DNA of 20,041 nucleotides. It comes from Anaerolinea sp. (GTDB lineage: Bacteria > Chloroflexota > Anaerolineae > Anaerolineales > Villigracilaceae). Numbering within the stretch: position 1 is the stretch's first letter; each line of letters begins with the position of its first letter. A program made the position numbers and the translations under genes. Where the stretch lies: contig DYNS01000010.1 of the NCBI GenBank assembly GCA_020720965.1, positions 1 to 20,041 on the forward strand, read 5' to 3'. Below the pieces are notes generated by a model. The model was not told the origin of the DNA, ran no database searches, and saw nothing but the letters and a program-made list of their open reading frames with translations. Shown in pieces: positions 1 through 7,213 of the stretch.

Positions 1-1256
1 CGGCGGTTGCGCTGAGGGCGGGGCTTTGGCTATCCTACCCGCTGGCAGAAAGCAACGACACCGCCACCTATCGTCATCTGGCGCGTTCTTTGCAAAATAA
101 AGGGCTCAGCCGTTACAACGGAACCCGCACGCTGGGCTACCCGCTCTTTGTGGCGCTCACCCAAACCGATTCAGGCTTATACGCCGCCCAACTGAGCCTG
201 GGGGTTGCAACGACCTTACTCATTTTTTGCTTGGGCTGGCAGGTTTCGCGCCGCGCCTGGTTTGCCGGGGCAATGGGGCTGGCGCACACTCTTAACTTGG
301 GGCAACTGTTTTACGAAGGCGCAGTTCTGAGCGAAAGCCTGGCGACTTTTTTGCTTTTTGTCCTTCTGTTGGGGCTGGCAGTTCTCTGGAAGCCGACCCC
401 TCCGAGGCGTTTTGCGCCCTTGGGGATTTTCCTGCTCTCCATCGCCTCGGCTGCCCTGGCGATGGTGCGCCCGCTCTTCCTCCCGGTTCCGTTTTTAGGA
501 GCCTTCTTTACCGCCCTGTTATGGCGCCAAAAGCCCTGGCGGCAACGCTGGAGCCTTGCCCTGCTGCTCCTCCTGCCCACCCTGCTCACTTTGGGGTGGT
601 GGGTTGCATTTATTTATGCCCGCTTTAACATGCTGGGGCTGGATTCCATGGGCGGGTATCACCTTGTCAATCACGTCACCAGTTTTTTTGAATACGCCCC
701 GCCTCAGTACGCCTCCATTCGAGACACTTTTCTGCACTTTCGCGCCCTGCAAATAGCGGAAAGCGGCTCTGGGGTCAATACCATTTGGTCAGCCATCCCC
801 ACCCTGATGGAACAGGAAAAACTGAACTACTACGCCCTCGCCCGCCGCATGGGAGCGATTTCGCAAACCCTGATGCGCGAACACCCTTGGCTATACTTGC
901 AGAACGTTTTGTGGGGCTGGCAGCAATTTTGGCGGGTGGGCGTTTTCTGGCGCATCCAAACCCTGCCTGGCGCCTGGCAGCCTGCCCTCGCCGCCCTCAT
1001 GCTGGCAGAGCGGATGGTTTTATGGGCGCTGAACTGGCTTTTTGTTGCCGGTTCGCTTTTGCTGGCTTTTCCAGGCATCCGCGCCCGGCTGCGCCCCTCG
1101 CTATGGGTTTGGTTTGGCGTGAGCGCCGTCTGGCTCATTTCCATTGCTCAGACCCTGGCAGAACACGGCGACAACGCCCGTTTTTTGGCTCCCATGCAAA
1201 GCCTGGTCTTGCTGCTTGTAGCCGCACAGGCACAACGCTGGAGGGAAACCGCCTAA
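1..1256 (+). CDS. GT-C family membrane glycosyltransferase (ArnT/PMT-like), 5'-truncated by window edge
   Basis: Probable integral-membrane glycosyltransferase of the GT-C fold that would transfer a sugar from a polyprenyl-phosphate donor on the outer face of the membrane; acceptor unknown. The frame is open from the first bases (first full codon at position 3), so the N-terminus lies outside the window; the TTG at 90 is only an internal codon. Near the visible start an acidic loop (ESNDTATYRHLA) followed by a Tyr/Pro stretch (TLGYPLFVAL) resembles the first extracytoplasmic loop of GT39/PMT_2 enzymes, where an Asp is catalytic. About nine further hydrophobic segments follow, with LSESLATFL resembling the conserved glutamate region. 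It ends with a charged HGDNARF segment before the last helix. Its stop is 3 bases before the next gene's ATG, so the two are probably co-transcribed. The family call is from pattern only; the sugar specificity cannot be read. Confidence 0.75.
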   Translation, partial: AVALRAGLWLSYPLAESNDTATYRHLARSLQNKGLSRYNGTRTLGYPLFVALTQTDSGLYAAQLSLGVATTLLIFCLGWQVSRRAWFAGAMGLAHTLNLGQLFYEGAVLSESLATFLLFVLLLGLAVLWKPTPPRRFAPLGIFLLSIASAALAMVRPLFLPVPFLGAFFTALLWRQKPWRQRWSLALLLLLPTLLTLGWWVAFIYARFNMLGLDSMGGYHLVNHVTSFFEYAPPQYASIRDTFLHFRALQIAESGSGVNTIWSAIPTLMEQEKLNYYALARRMGAISQTLMREHPWLYLQNVLWGWQQFWRVGVFWRIQTLPGAWQPALAALMLAERMVLWALNWLFVAGSLLLAFPGIRARLRPSLWVWFGVSAVWLISIAQTLAEHGDNARFLAPMQSLVLLLVAAQAQRWRETA

Positions 1257-1259
1257 CCC

Positions 1260-2624
1260 ATGTCCCGATTCATCTTCTTCGCTTTTTTGCTCCGCCTGGG
1301 CTTGGGTGTTTTTGCCTATTACGCCCTGCCCCTGTGGGGCTACGACACCCCGCCTCAGCAGGCTGGCTACCTTTTTTTGGATGCCTACCGCCGCGACACC
1401 CAAGCCCGCGAGTTGGCGCTTTCCTCCGCCCCGCTTGCCCAAGCCTTGGACGAAAAATTCGCCTCCGACCAGTACGGCGGCTTGCTCTGGCTCAGCGCCC
1501 TGGTGTACCGCTACCTGCATCCGCACCCGTTAGGGATGGTGACTCTCGCGGCGCTGGTCGGCGCCTGGGGGGGCTGGTTCGTGTATCAGATTGGCAAACG
1601 ACTGGGGGAAGAGAAAATCGCCCGCTTCGCCGCCCTGCTCCATCTCTTCTACCCCGATTCGGTTTTGCTGGGCGCGGCGCAAATGCGCGAACCGTTTTTG
1701 ATGACCCTTTTGGCAATGACCTTTTACGCCGCCCTTGTGCTTTTTTCCGCTTCCCCGGCGCGTTCTGCCTGGTTTTGGCTGGGGTTGGGATTGGCAGGCT
1801 TGTTCCTGCTCTCGCCGGGCTTTGTGGCGTTGGCGCTCCTCGGCGCGGGGGGGTGGGCATTTTGGGGCGGGAGAAAAATCTCCTGGCAGGTGGGTGCGGC
1901 GGGCTTGGGCATCTTCTTGCTGGCTCTTTTGCTGCTCTCCCTCAGTTGGCAAAACCTGGTGACGATGAAAGGCGGCGGTTTTTTGGGCGTGCTGGGCAGT
2001 TGGGCGAGAGAGACAACCAAATGGAACGCCCTTACTCTTAAGGGCAGTTCCGGCATTGTGCAGGTGATGTTTGAAAGCCTGCCCCGTAGCCTGGTTCTGC
2101 CTTTCGTAACAGTGTATGGCATTTTGCAGCCGGTTCTCCCGGCGGCGCTCATCGAGCCGGGCATCCCACTTTGGCAGAGTCTTGGCATCCTGCGTGCGCT
2201 GGGATGGTATGCCTTGCTGCCCCTGCTGGGTTTTGCCCCCTTTGCGCTCGCCTCGCATCCTCAGCGCAGACAATGGCTTTGGCTGGCGGGTATCACCTGG
2301 GGTTGGGTCATTCTCGCCTCGGCACGCGGCGGCGGCGACCAGTGGGATAATCCCCGTTATCGCATCATTGCCCTGGTTTGGATGGCTCTATTGGCGGCGC
2401 AAGCCTTTTACGCCCTGCCCCATTCCCCGGCGCGGCGCTGGCTGTGGCGAATTGTGGCGGTGCTGGCAATCATCGTGCTGGTCTTCTCGCACTGGTACAG
2501 TTGGCGTTACTGGGGCATCGGTTACAACCTGGGCATTCGCAACACGGTAGGGCTTGCCCTCGCCCTCAGCGCCCTCCTGGTCGGCGCGGACTGGCTGCGC
2601 GAGCGAACCCGCCCCCGCGTTTAA
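1260..2624 (+). CDS. GT-C-like polytopic membrane protein, putative glycosyltransferase
   Basis: A 454-residue multi-spanning membrane protein, probably a second GT-C glycosyltransferase paired with the upstream gene. The N-terminal helix (residues 2-24) is followed by a polar loop rich in acidic residues (LDAYRRDTQ at 40-48, DQYGG at 70-74), the layout expected for the catalytic first loop of PMT_2-like enzymes. A conserved-looking FYPDSVLLGAAQMREPF segment near residues 128-144 recalls the acidic motif of the third loop. At least ten hydrophobic segments are visible, and there is no large soluble C-terminal domain. The ATG at 1260 follows the previous stop by 3 bases; a GGAGGG at 1240-1245 is rather distant to be its ribosome-binding site, so translational coupling is likely. 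It could also be an O-antigen ligase/polymerase-like protein. Donor and acceptor are unknown. Confidence 0.65.
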   Translation: MSRFIFFAFLLRLGLGVFAYYALPLWGYDTPPQQAGYLFLDAYRRDTQARELALSSAPLAQALDEKFASDQYGGLLWLSALVYRYLHPHPLGMVTLAALVGAWGGWFVYQIGKRLGEEKIARFAALLHLFYPDSVLLGAAQMREPFLMTLLAMTFYAALVLFSASPARSAWFWLGLGLAGLFLLSPGFVALALLGAGGWAFWGGRKISWQVGAAGLGIFLLALLLLSLSWQNLVTMKGGGFLGVLGSWARETTKWNALTLKGSSGIVQVMFESLPRSLVLPFVTVYGILQPVLPAALIEPGIPLWQSLGILRALGWYALLPLLGFAPFALASHPQRRQWLWLAGITWGWVILASARGGGDQWDNPRYRIIALVWMALLAAQAFYALPHSPARRWLWRIVAVLAIIVLVFSHWYSWRYWGIGYNLGIRNTVGLALALSALLVGADWLRERTRPRV

Positions 2625-2632
2625 GTTATAAT
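2625..2632 (+). promoter_or_regulatory. candidate extended -10 (GTTATAAT) upstream of gmd
   Basis: A perfect TATAAT at 2627-2632, preceded by GT, begins immediately after the stop codon of the preceding membrane protein gene. No convincing -35 is visible at 16-18 bases upstream. If used, it would give a leader of about 115 bases in front of gmd that contains the short repeats described separately. It resembles the GTTACAAT and GTTATACT boxes in front of tlyA and the cytochrome b561 gene. Confidence 0.4.
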
Positions 2633-2643
2633 CGCCCACTTCT

Positions 2644-2728
2644 GATATTCGACAGTAGAGAATGGATATTCGTTATTTGAACCTCGGATATTTACTTCGT
2701 ACTTCCACTCCCTATTCTCTACTCCCTA
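2644..2728. repeat. short direct and inverted repeats in the gmd leader
   Basis: This AT-rich stretch between the GT-C gene and gmd holds three exact repeats. GATATTCG occurs at 2644-2651 and 2665-2672 (period 21). ACTCCCTA occurs at 2707-2714 and 2721-2728 (period 14). AGTAGAGAAT at 2654-2663 has its exact reverse complement ATTCTCTACT at 2714-2723, allowing a 10-bp stem with a loop of about 50 bases. It could be a regulator-binding region, a folded leader, or the remnant of a small repeat element; the sequence alone does not decide. The gmd ribosome-binding site (AGGAG, 2739-2743) lies just outside it. Confidence 0.5.
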
Positions 2729-2753
2729 ATCCCCCCATAGGAGAAACCAAACA

Positions 2754-3716
2754 ATGCCTACTGCGCTCGTAACCGGAATCACCGGGCAAGATGGCTCGTA
2801 CCTGGCAGAACTCTTACTGCAAAAAGGCTACGAAGTTGTCGGCATGGTGCGCCGTTCCAGCACCGTCACTTTTGAACGCATCGAACACATTCAGGATGAC
2901 ATTCGCATCGTACAAGGCGACCTGCACGACCAATCTTCCCTTGTTGCCATGTTGGAAGAGTTCAAACCCGAAGAAGTGTATAACCTCGCCGCCCAATCCT
3001 TCGTCCCCACCTCCTGGAGCCAACCCATCCTCACCGGTGAAGTGACCGGCTTGGGCGTGGCGCGGATGCTGGAAGCCATCCGGCTGGTTAACCCCAAAAT
3101 CAAGTTCTACCAGGCATCCTCCAGCGAAATGTTCGGCAAAGTAATGGAAGTGCCGCAGCGCGAAAGCACCCCCCTCTACCCGCGCTCCCCCTACGGCGTG
3201 GCAAAAGTCTACGGGCATTGGATAACCATCAACTACCGCGAATCCTTCGACATCTTCGCCACCTCCGGCATCCTCTTCAACCACGAAAGCCCCCGGCGCG
3301 GGCTGGAATTTGTGACCCGCAAAATTACCAGCACCGTTGCCAAAATCAAACTGGGCACGGCAAAAGAACTGCGCCTGGGCAACCTGGAAGCCCGCCGAGA
3401 CTGGGGCTTTGCTGGAGACTACGTGATGGCAATGTGGATGATGCTTCAACACCACACCCCGGAGAGTTACGTCATCGGCACCGGCGAAACCCACTCCGTC
3501 CGCGAGTTTTGCGAGCTGGCGTTTGGGCGCGTAGGGCTAAACTACCAGGACTATGTCGTCCAAGACCCGCGCTTCTACCGCCCCGCCGAGGTAGACCTGC
3601 TCATCTCCGACCCCAGCAAAGCCAACAACGAACTCGGCTGGAAGCCCCAGGTTTCCTTCCAACAGTTGGTGGAGATGATGGTGGACGCAGACCTGGAAAG
3701 ACTCTCCAAAAAGTAA
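2754..3716 (+). CDS. gmd: GDP-mannose 4,6-dehydratase
   Basis: Short-chain dehydrogenase/reductase that converts GDP-D-mannose to GDP-4-keto-6-deoxy-D-mannose, the branch point to GDP-fucose, GDP-rhamnose and related deoxysugars; cytoplasmic. The nucleotide-binding glycine motif is TGITGQDGSYLAE (7-19), followed by VRRSS (32-36), the usual NADP-preferring pair of arginines. The catalytic set is visible: S123 (Thr in E. coli Gmd), E125 in SSSEMFG, and Y147/K151 in YGVAK, with the same E-to-Y spacing as the E. coli enzyme. NHESPRRG (177-184) is the family's substrate-side motif. At 320 residues it is at the short end of the family but complete. AGGAG sits 10 bases before the ATG. No GDP-4-keto-6-deoxymannose reductase or epimerase (RMD/Fcl) is in the window, so the final sugar is unknown. 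It lies among GT-C genes, consistent with supplying an activated deoxysugar for a surface glycan. Confidence 0.95.
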   Translation: MPTALVTGITGQDGSYLAELLLQKGYEVVGMVRRSSTVTFERIEHIQDDIRIVQGDLHDQSSLVAMLEEFKPEEVYNLAAQSFVPTSWSQPILTGEVTGLGVARMLEAIRLVNPKIKFYQASSSEMFGKVMEVPQRESTPLYPRSPYGVAKVYGHWITINYRESFDIFATSGILFNHESPRRGLEFVTRKITSTVAKIKLGTAKELRLGNLEARRDWGFAGDYVMAMWMMLQHHTPESYVIGTGETHSVREFCELAFGRVGLNYQDYVVQDPRFYRPAEVDLLISDPSKANNELGWKPQVSFQQLVEMMVDADLERLSKK

Positions 3717-3734
3717 ACTCCGCTCCCGCTCATC

Positions 3735-3756
3735 AACCGCCCAAAATTGGGCGGTT
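3735..3756 (+). terminator. perfect hairpin after gmd, possible terminator or attenuator
   Basis: AACCGCCCAA (3735-3744) pairs perfectly with TTGGGCGGTT (3747-3756) around a 2-base centre; a realistic fold opens the inner pairs. It starts 18 bases after the gmd stop and 13 bases before the next ATG. The downstream tract (GGCTTATCT) is only modestly T-rich, so termination is probably partial. Confidence 0.5.
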
Positions 3757-3769
3757 GGCTTATCTCCCC

Positions 3770-5611
3770 ATGCCCATCCCAAAAACCCTCCTGCGCCTGG
3801 TTCGCCTGCCCCTTTTGGCAGATATTTTTGCCTTCGCCGGGCTGACGGCTTACGCTGCCCTGCTCTGGCAGGTTACACGCCTTCAGTTTTCCGTGCTGGA
3901 CGAGGGCTTGTATCTGTACAAGGGCATTCTCCTGGCTTCGGGCGTTTACATTCCCTTTCAGGACAACGGCTTGTGGATGAACCAAATGCCCCTCGCCTAC
4001 CTCATCCCCGGTTGGGTGCAAGTGATTTTTGGCGCAGGGCTGCAAACCGGGCGTAACTATGCCCTGGCATTGGGGATTCTCTCTGGCTTGGGCTGGTGGC
4101 TCACCGCCCGCAGGCTTTCCAACCCCTGGGCGGCGAGCTTAATACCCTGGGCAATGGCGCTTAACCCGGCAGCGGCGCGGATGGTGGGCATGGCGGCTTC
4201 GCAGGGGTTGGTGGCTTGCTTGCTGGCTTGGGTTTTCTTCTTCGGGTTGGGAAAAAACCGCCTCCCCTGGCAAACCTTTCTCGCCGGGGCATTGGCGGGC
4301 ATCCTCGTCATGGTGCGGATTAATCTCCTCCTGCTCTTACCCCTGCTCTTCCTCTACAGCCTGTGGGAACAGGGCAAACTCCGCGCTGTTTGGCTTTTGG
4401 CAGGCATCCTGCTGACCTTTGGCGGCACACACGCGGCGTACTTCCCCAACATTTTGCGTTTGTGGGCGCGTTGGCTGCCCCTGCCTTTCCTCGCGCCTTT
4501 TTATCCGCCTCCCAACATTCCCACCTGGCAGCCGGATTCTCCGCTGGGGTTTAAGGTGGCGAGCCTTTTTTTGGCGTTTCGGTATCACTTTTTGGCGTTG
4601 TTTGGGGCGTTGGCGGCTTTTGTTTTTGGGACGGGCAGGCAGCCCCAAACCCGCAAAATGATTCTTTTCCTGTGGCTTTTCTTGCTTTCTTCGCTGGCAA
4701 TCCACGCCTGGGCATCTTTGGGGAATGAGTATTGCGTGTTTTGCTTTCCTACCTACCTTACTTTTTTTGCGGGGGCGGGGCTTCTCTTGGGGGTTATATC
4801 GCTGGCGGGGGGCAGCCTTGCTGCGCCTGCCTGGCGCAAGGCGATTGTTAGCCTGCTAACTTTGGTTTTGCTGAGCGGTATGGCGTATTCCGCAGAGGGG
4901 ACAGTGCGGGATTTGTTGCCGGTGAACTTTTATCGCCGTTTGGTTTCCACGCCTGTGCCGGGCACAGAGGGCATTTTGCTCTGGCAGATGTGGGTAAACA
5001 AGTTTGGCGGCAACCTGCGCTCGGTGACGGACGGGGCGCAGGTCCTTGTGCCGGTTTTGGCAGCGTTGGGGCTGGGGCTGTTTGTCTTTTCAGCCGGGAG
5101 TCTGTTTGTGGGCAGGAAGAACAGCGCGGCGTGGGGGGCGGGGTTTGCCGTCTTTGTGCTGGCGGGGGGCGTTTTTTCGGGCGCATCCCTGCTGGGCGGG
5201 GAATATCGAGCTTACGATTGTCCTTCCAGCGTTCTCCCCGGTTACGAGGCGGTGGGCAGGCAGTTGGCGGAGGGCATCCCTGCCGGGGCAAAGGTGTACT
5301 GGTCTGGTTATTCTCCTGTGCCTTTGTTGTACCTGCCGGAGATTGAAATTTTGCCGGGGCAGCTGCACGGCGGTTATGCTTTTCGCCTGGCGGAGGATGA
5401 CGAGGCGGTTTTGCGCTATGGATGGTGGAATCAGTCCCTGGCGGAGGGCTGGCTGGCGCAGGCGGATGTGCTGATTGTGGAGGAGCGCAACCTCGGCAAG
5501 GATGACTGGCTGAATGCCCAATTGCCCGCGTTTTTTGAGGAATCTTTTCGCACCGCGCCCCAATCCTGCGAAGCCAGGTCGGCTTTGGTGGTGTTTAACC
5601 GTAAGAAGTGA
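3770..5611 (+). CDS. GT-C family glycosyltransferase (GT39/PMT_2-like) with C-terminal extracytoplasmic domain
   Basis: A 613-residue membrane glycosyltransferase. After the first helix comes the clear family signature of the first outer loop, LDEGLYLYKG (about residues 42-51), whose acidic pair is the likely catalytic site, then QDNGLWMNQMPLAYLIPG, typical of PMT_2 proteins. Roughly ten to twelve transmembrane segments follow. The last about 130 residues, after the final helix (VFVLAGGVFSGASLLGG), form a soluble, probably extracytoplasmic domain with an acidic, Trp/Tyr-rich composition. The frame stays open upstream inside gmd, but the ATG at 3770 is chosen because everything before it is out-of-frame gmd sequence and the hydrophobic N-terminus begins just after it. 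There is no strong Shine-Dalgarno. It is followed 15 bases later by the methyltransferase gene, whose AT-richer composition marks a boundary. Confidence 0.75.
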   Translation: MPIPKTLLRLVRLPLLADIFAFAGLTAYAALLWQVTRLQFSVLDEGLYLYKGILLASGVYIPFQDNGLWMNQMPLAYLIPGWVQVIFGAGLQTGRNYALALGILSGLGWWLTARRLSNPWAASLIPWAMALNPAAARMVGMAASQGLVACLLAWVFFFGLGKNRLPWQTFLAGALAGILVMVRINLLLLLPLLFLYSLWEQGKLRAVWLLAGILLTFGGTHAAYFPNILRLWARWLPLPFLAPFYPPPNIPTWQPDSPLGFKVASLFLAFRYHFLALFGALAAFVFGTGRQPQTRKMILFLWLFLLSSLAIHAWASLGNEYCVFCFPTYLTFFAGAGLLLGVISLAGGSLAAPAWRKAIVSLLTLVLLSGMAYSAEGTVRDLLPVNFYRRLVSTPVPGTEGILLWQMWVNKFGGNLRSVTDGAQVLVPVLAALGLGLFVFSAGSLFVGRKNSAAWGAGFAVFVLAGGVFSGASLLGGEYRAYDCPSSVLPGYEAVGRQLAEGIPAGAKVYWSGYSPVPLLYLPEIEILPGQLHGGYAFRLAEDDEAVLRYGWWNQSLAEGWLAQADVLIVEERNLGKDDWLNAQLPAFFEESFRTAPQSCEARSALVVFNRKK

Positions 5612-5626
5612 GAGAGGAAGGCTTTG

Positions 5627-6427
5627 ATGGAAATCGAACTTAATGAAATTTATCATGTGGACTGTGCCGATTTTATGCAGCAAATGAGCGCAGACAGCGT
5701 CGATTTGACAGTTACTTCTCCCCCTTATGACGATTTGAGAAACTATAACGGTTATCGCTTTAATTTTGAAGCCGTTGCTTCAGGTCTGTATCGCGTTACC
5801 AAGCCTGGGGGGGTTGTTGTTTGGGTTGTAGGGGATAGAATCGCTAACGGGAATCGTTCCTTAACCAGTTTCCGGCAGGCGTTGTTTTTTCAGGAATGTG
5901 GTTTTAATGTGCATGACGTGATGATTTATAAAAAGAAGAACACGCCTTTTATGCGTTCTAATGCCTATACAAACAGTTACGAATTTATGTTTGTCTTTAG
6001 CAAAGGAAAGCCCGGCACATTTACGCCATTAACCGAAAAGACTGTTCGGCATGGTTTTGAAATGCTTGTTCATAACAAGGGAGCGGATGCGGTGAACAAG
6101 AAAGTGCTTAAAGAATTGAAAGAAACCAAGACGCGCACAAACATTTGGGAGTATGCGGTTGGTTTGGGCGGTTCTACCAGCGATAAAGAAGCCTTTAAGC
6201 ACCCGGCTATCTTTCCAGAAAAGTTAGCAGAAGACCACATTCTTTCCTGGAGTTTGCCGGGCGGACTTGTTTTTGACCCTATGTGTGGCAGCGGGACAAC
6301 CTGTAAAATGGCAAAGAAGAACGGACGCAATTATCTTGGCTGTGATATTTCTGCCGAGTATGTTGAAATTGCCAGAAACCGCTTGGAAAAATATCAGCCG
6401 CATCCTACTTTGTTTTCAGGTATCTGA
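5627..6427 (+). CDS. site-specific DNA methyltransferase (beta class), modification subunit of a Type II R-M system
   Basis: S-adenosylmethionine-dependent amino-methyltransferase of 266 residues that should protect the host from the adjacent nuclease. The catalytic motif IV is TSPPY (30-34) and the SAM-binding motif I is FDPMCGSGTT (216-225). Motif IV before motif I is the beta-class order. A motif-X-like HPAIFPEKL (192-200) precedes motif I. The SPPY form favours N4-cytosine methylation, but N6-adenine is not excluded. The ATG at 5627 is preferred over the TTG one codon earlier because GAGGAAG (5614-5620) sits at good distance. The gene begins 15 bases after the glycosyltransferase stop, and its 3' end overlaps the convergent endonuclease gene by 23 bases. 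Composition drops sharply: the 60 bases from 5641 are 25/60 G+C, against 41/60 for the 60 bases from 5221. This fits acquisition by transfer. Confidence 0.9.
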   Translation: MEIELNEIYHVDCADFMQQMSADSVDLTVTSPPYDDLRNYNGYRFNFEAVASGLYRVTKPGGVVVWVVGDRIANGNRSLTSFRQALFFQECGFNVHDVMIYKKKNTPFMRSNAYTNSYEFMFVFSKGKPGTFTPLTEKTVRHGFEMLVHNKGADAVNKKVLKELKETKTRTNIWEYAVGLGGSTSDKEAFKHPAIFPEKLAEDHILSWSLPGGLVFDPMCGSGTTCKMAKKNGRNYLGCDISAEYVEIARNRLEKYQPHPTLFSGI

Positions 6428-6983
6428 TGGCGTTTTCTAGCAGAGTGATATTGTCTTTGAACCTTCCGATACCGGTGTTGCAACTGTCGCATATCCAGCC
6501 TCTAATTCGTCCTGTTTCGTGGTCATGGTCCAGTACAACCTTGCTGGTTAACCCAGGGATGGTGGTTTTTTTGCAAATGGGGCAGCGAAACGGCTCAAGT
6601 TCAGGTCTGGTTATTTCCCATTTTCGTTTTTCGGCAGCCGGGGCGGATACTCCGTCTAAAATCACCCGGCATTCATCGCAGGAGGGGCGGCGGATAATGC
6701 GGTTATTAATTCCATTCTGATTGCGGCTAAAATTGGGGGTCGGCAAAAGGCGGTGGCAGATATTACAAACTTTGTTGGGAAAGTTATCGCCCGTTTTTGT
6801 CACATCGAAGATGTCAAACATATCATGTGTCAGCATCACGCTTTGACCGCTGACGACGAAAAAGACGGATGGTTCATCCGTCAACTCTCCTTGGATGATG
6901 CCCACTTCCTGTTTGCGGATGAGGGTATCACCAACCCGAAGGTCTTCTTTGGCGACTACAAAGACTCTATTTCCCGTTGTCAT
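6405..6983 (-). CDS. beta-beta-alpha-Me (HNH / endonuclease VII-like) restriction endonuclease, Hpy99I-like architecture
   Basis: Probable Type II restriction enzyme of 192 residues. The N-terminal about 65 residues look beta-rich. Then come two zinc-ribbon repeats, each with two CxxC pairs: CNIC (73-76) with CDEC (102-105), and CPIC (134-137) with CDSC (165-168). The second repeat carries the active site LDHDHETGRIRGWICDSCN, matching T4 endonuclease VII D40/H41/N62 as D152, H153 and N169. From memory, Hpy99I has the same plan (beta-barrel plus two repeats with CxxC zinc sites; catalytic D148, H149, N165), and the Asp-to-Asn spacing of 17 is identical. The first repeat has zinc ligands but no DH pair, so it is presumably structural or DNA-binding. 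Translation is probably coupled to the upstream regulator (17-base overlap) with a strong internal ribosome-binding site. An orphan phage-type HNH nuclease is the alternative, but the adjacent methyltransferase and C-like gene argue for R-M. Confidence 0.85.
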   Translation of the reverse strand: MTTGNRVFVVAKEDLRVGDTLIRKQEVGIIQGELTDEPSVFFVVSGQSVMLTHDMFDIFDVTKTGDNFPNKVCNICHRLLPTPNFSRNQNGINNRIIRRPSCDECRVILDGVSAPAAEKRKWEITRPELEPFRCPICKKTTIPGLTSKVVLDHDHETGRIRGWICDSCNTGIGRFKDNITLLENAIRYLKTK

Positions 6984-7197
6984 CTTCCCCCTCCAACAAA
7001 GAAGAAACTGTTACCCCCAGTGCCTCTGCAATTTTGGCAATGTTCAGCAGGGTAATGTTCTTTTCGGCGCGCTCAATCATGCCGATATAGGTGCGGTGTA
7101 GCCCCGCCTTTTCGCCCAGCGATTCTTGCGAAATCCCCACTCTGGCGCGTTCTTTCCTGACCTTGTTGCCAAATTGCTGCAAAATAGACTTGTTCAT
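6967..7197 (-). CDS. C-protein-like XRE-family regulator of the R-M system
   Basis: A 76-residue helix-turn-helix protein covering the whole length of a typical restriction-modification controller (C) protein. The HTH spans about residues 22-45: GISQESLGEKAGLHRTYIGM followed by IERAEKNITL. The RTYI..IER....T pattern is the hallmark shared with controllers such as C.Esp1396I. C proteins are dimeric, bind operators upstream of their own gene, and first activate then repress the C-R transcript, delaying nuclease expression until methylation is established; that role is inferred here. The ATG at 7197 is chosen over a start 39 bases upstream because GGAGG (7203-7207) lies 5 bases before it, and because the upstream frame would run through the -10 box. 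Its 3' end overlaps the endonuclease start by 17 bases. Confidence 0.85.
   Translation of the reverse strand: MNKSILQQFGNKVRKERARVGISQESLGEKAGLHRTYIGMIERAEKNITLLNIAKIAEALGVTVSSLLEGEDDNGK
6987..6994 (-). promoter_or_regulatory. strong ribosome-binding site for the endonuclease inside the regulator gene
   Basis: Reading on the minus strand, GGAGGGGG precedes the endonuclease ATG (6983) by 3 bases of spacer. It lies within the last codons of the regulator gene. This fixes the nuclease start and predicts that both proteins are made from one transcript. Confidence 0.75.
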
Positions 7198-7213
7198 GTA
7201 TACCTCCGGGGGC

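Noticed and set aside
90..1256. TTG at 90 as the true start of the first glycosyltransferase
   Set aside because: The frame is open to the window edge and the upstream residues contain the acidic first-loop motif expected in the family, so the gene continues off the window.
785..2041. A 418-codon open frame on + overlapping the first two membrane protein genes
   Set aside because: It is rich in Arg, Pro and Gly with no domain logic and lies in another frame of two convincing membrane proteins; GC-rich DNA makes such long shadow frames.
3218..3769. N-terminal extension of the third GT-C protein into gmd
   Set aside because: These codons are the +2 frame of gmd, with a proline/arginine-rich composition; the membrane protein starts at the ATG at 3770.
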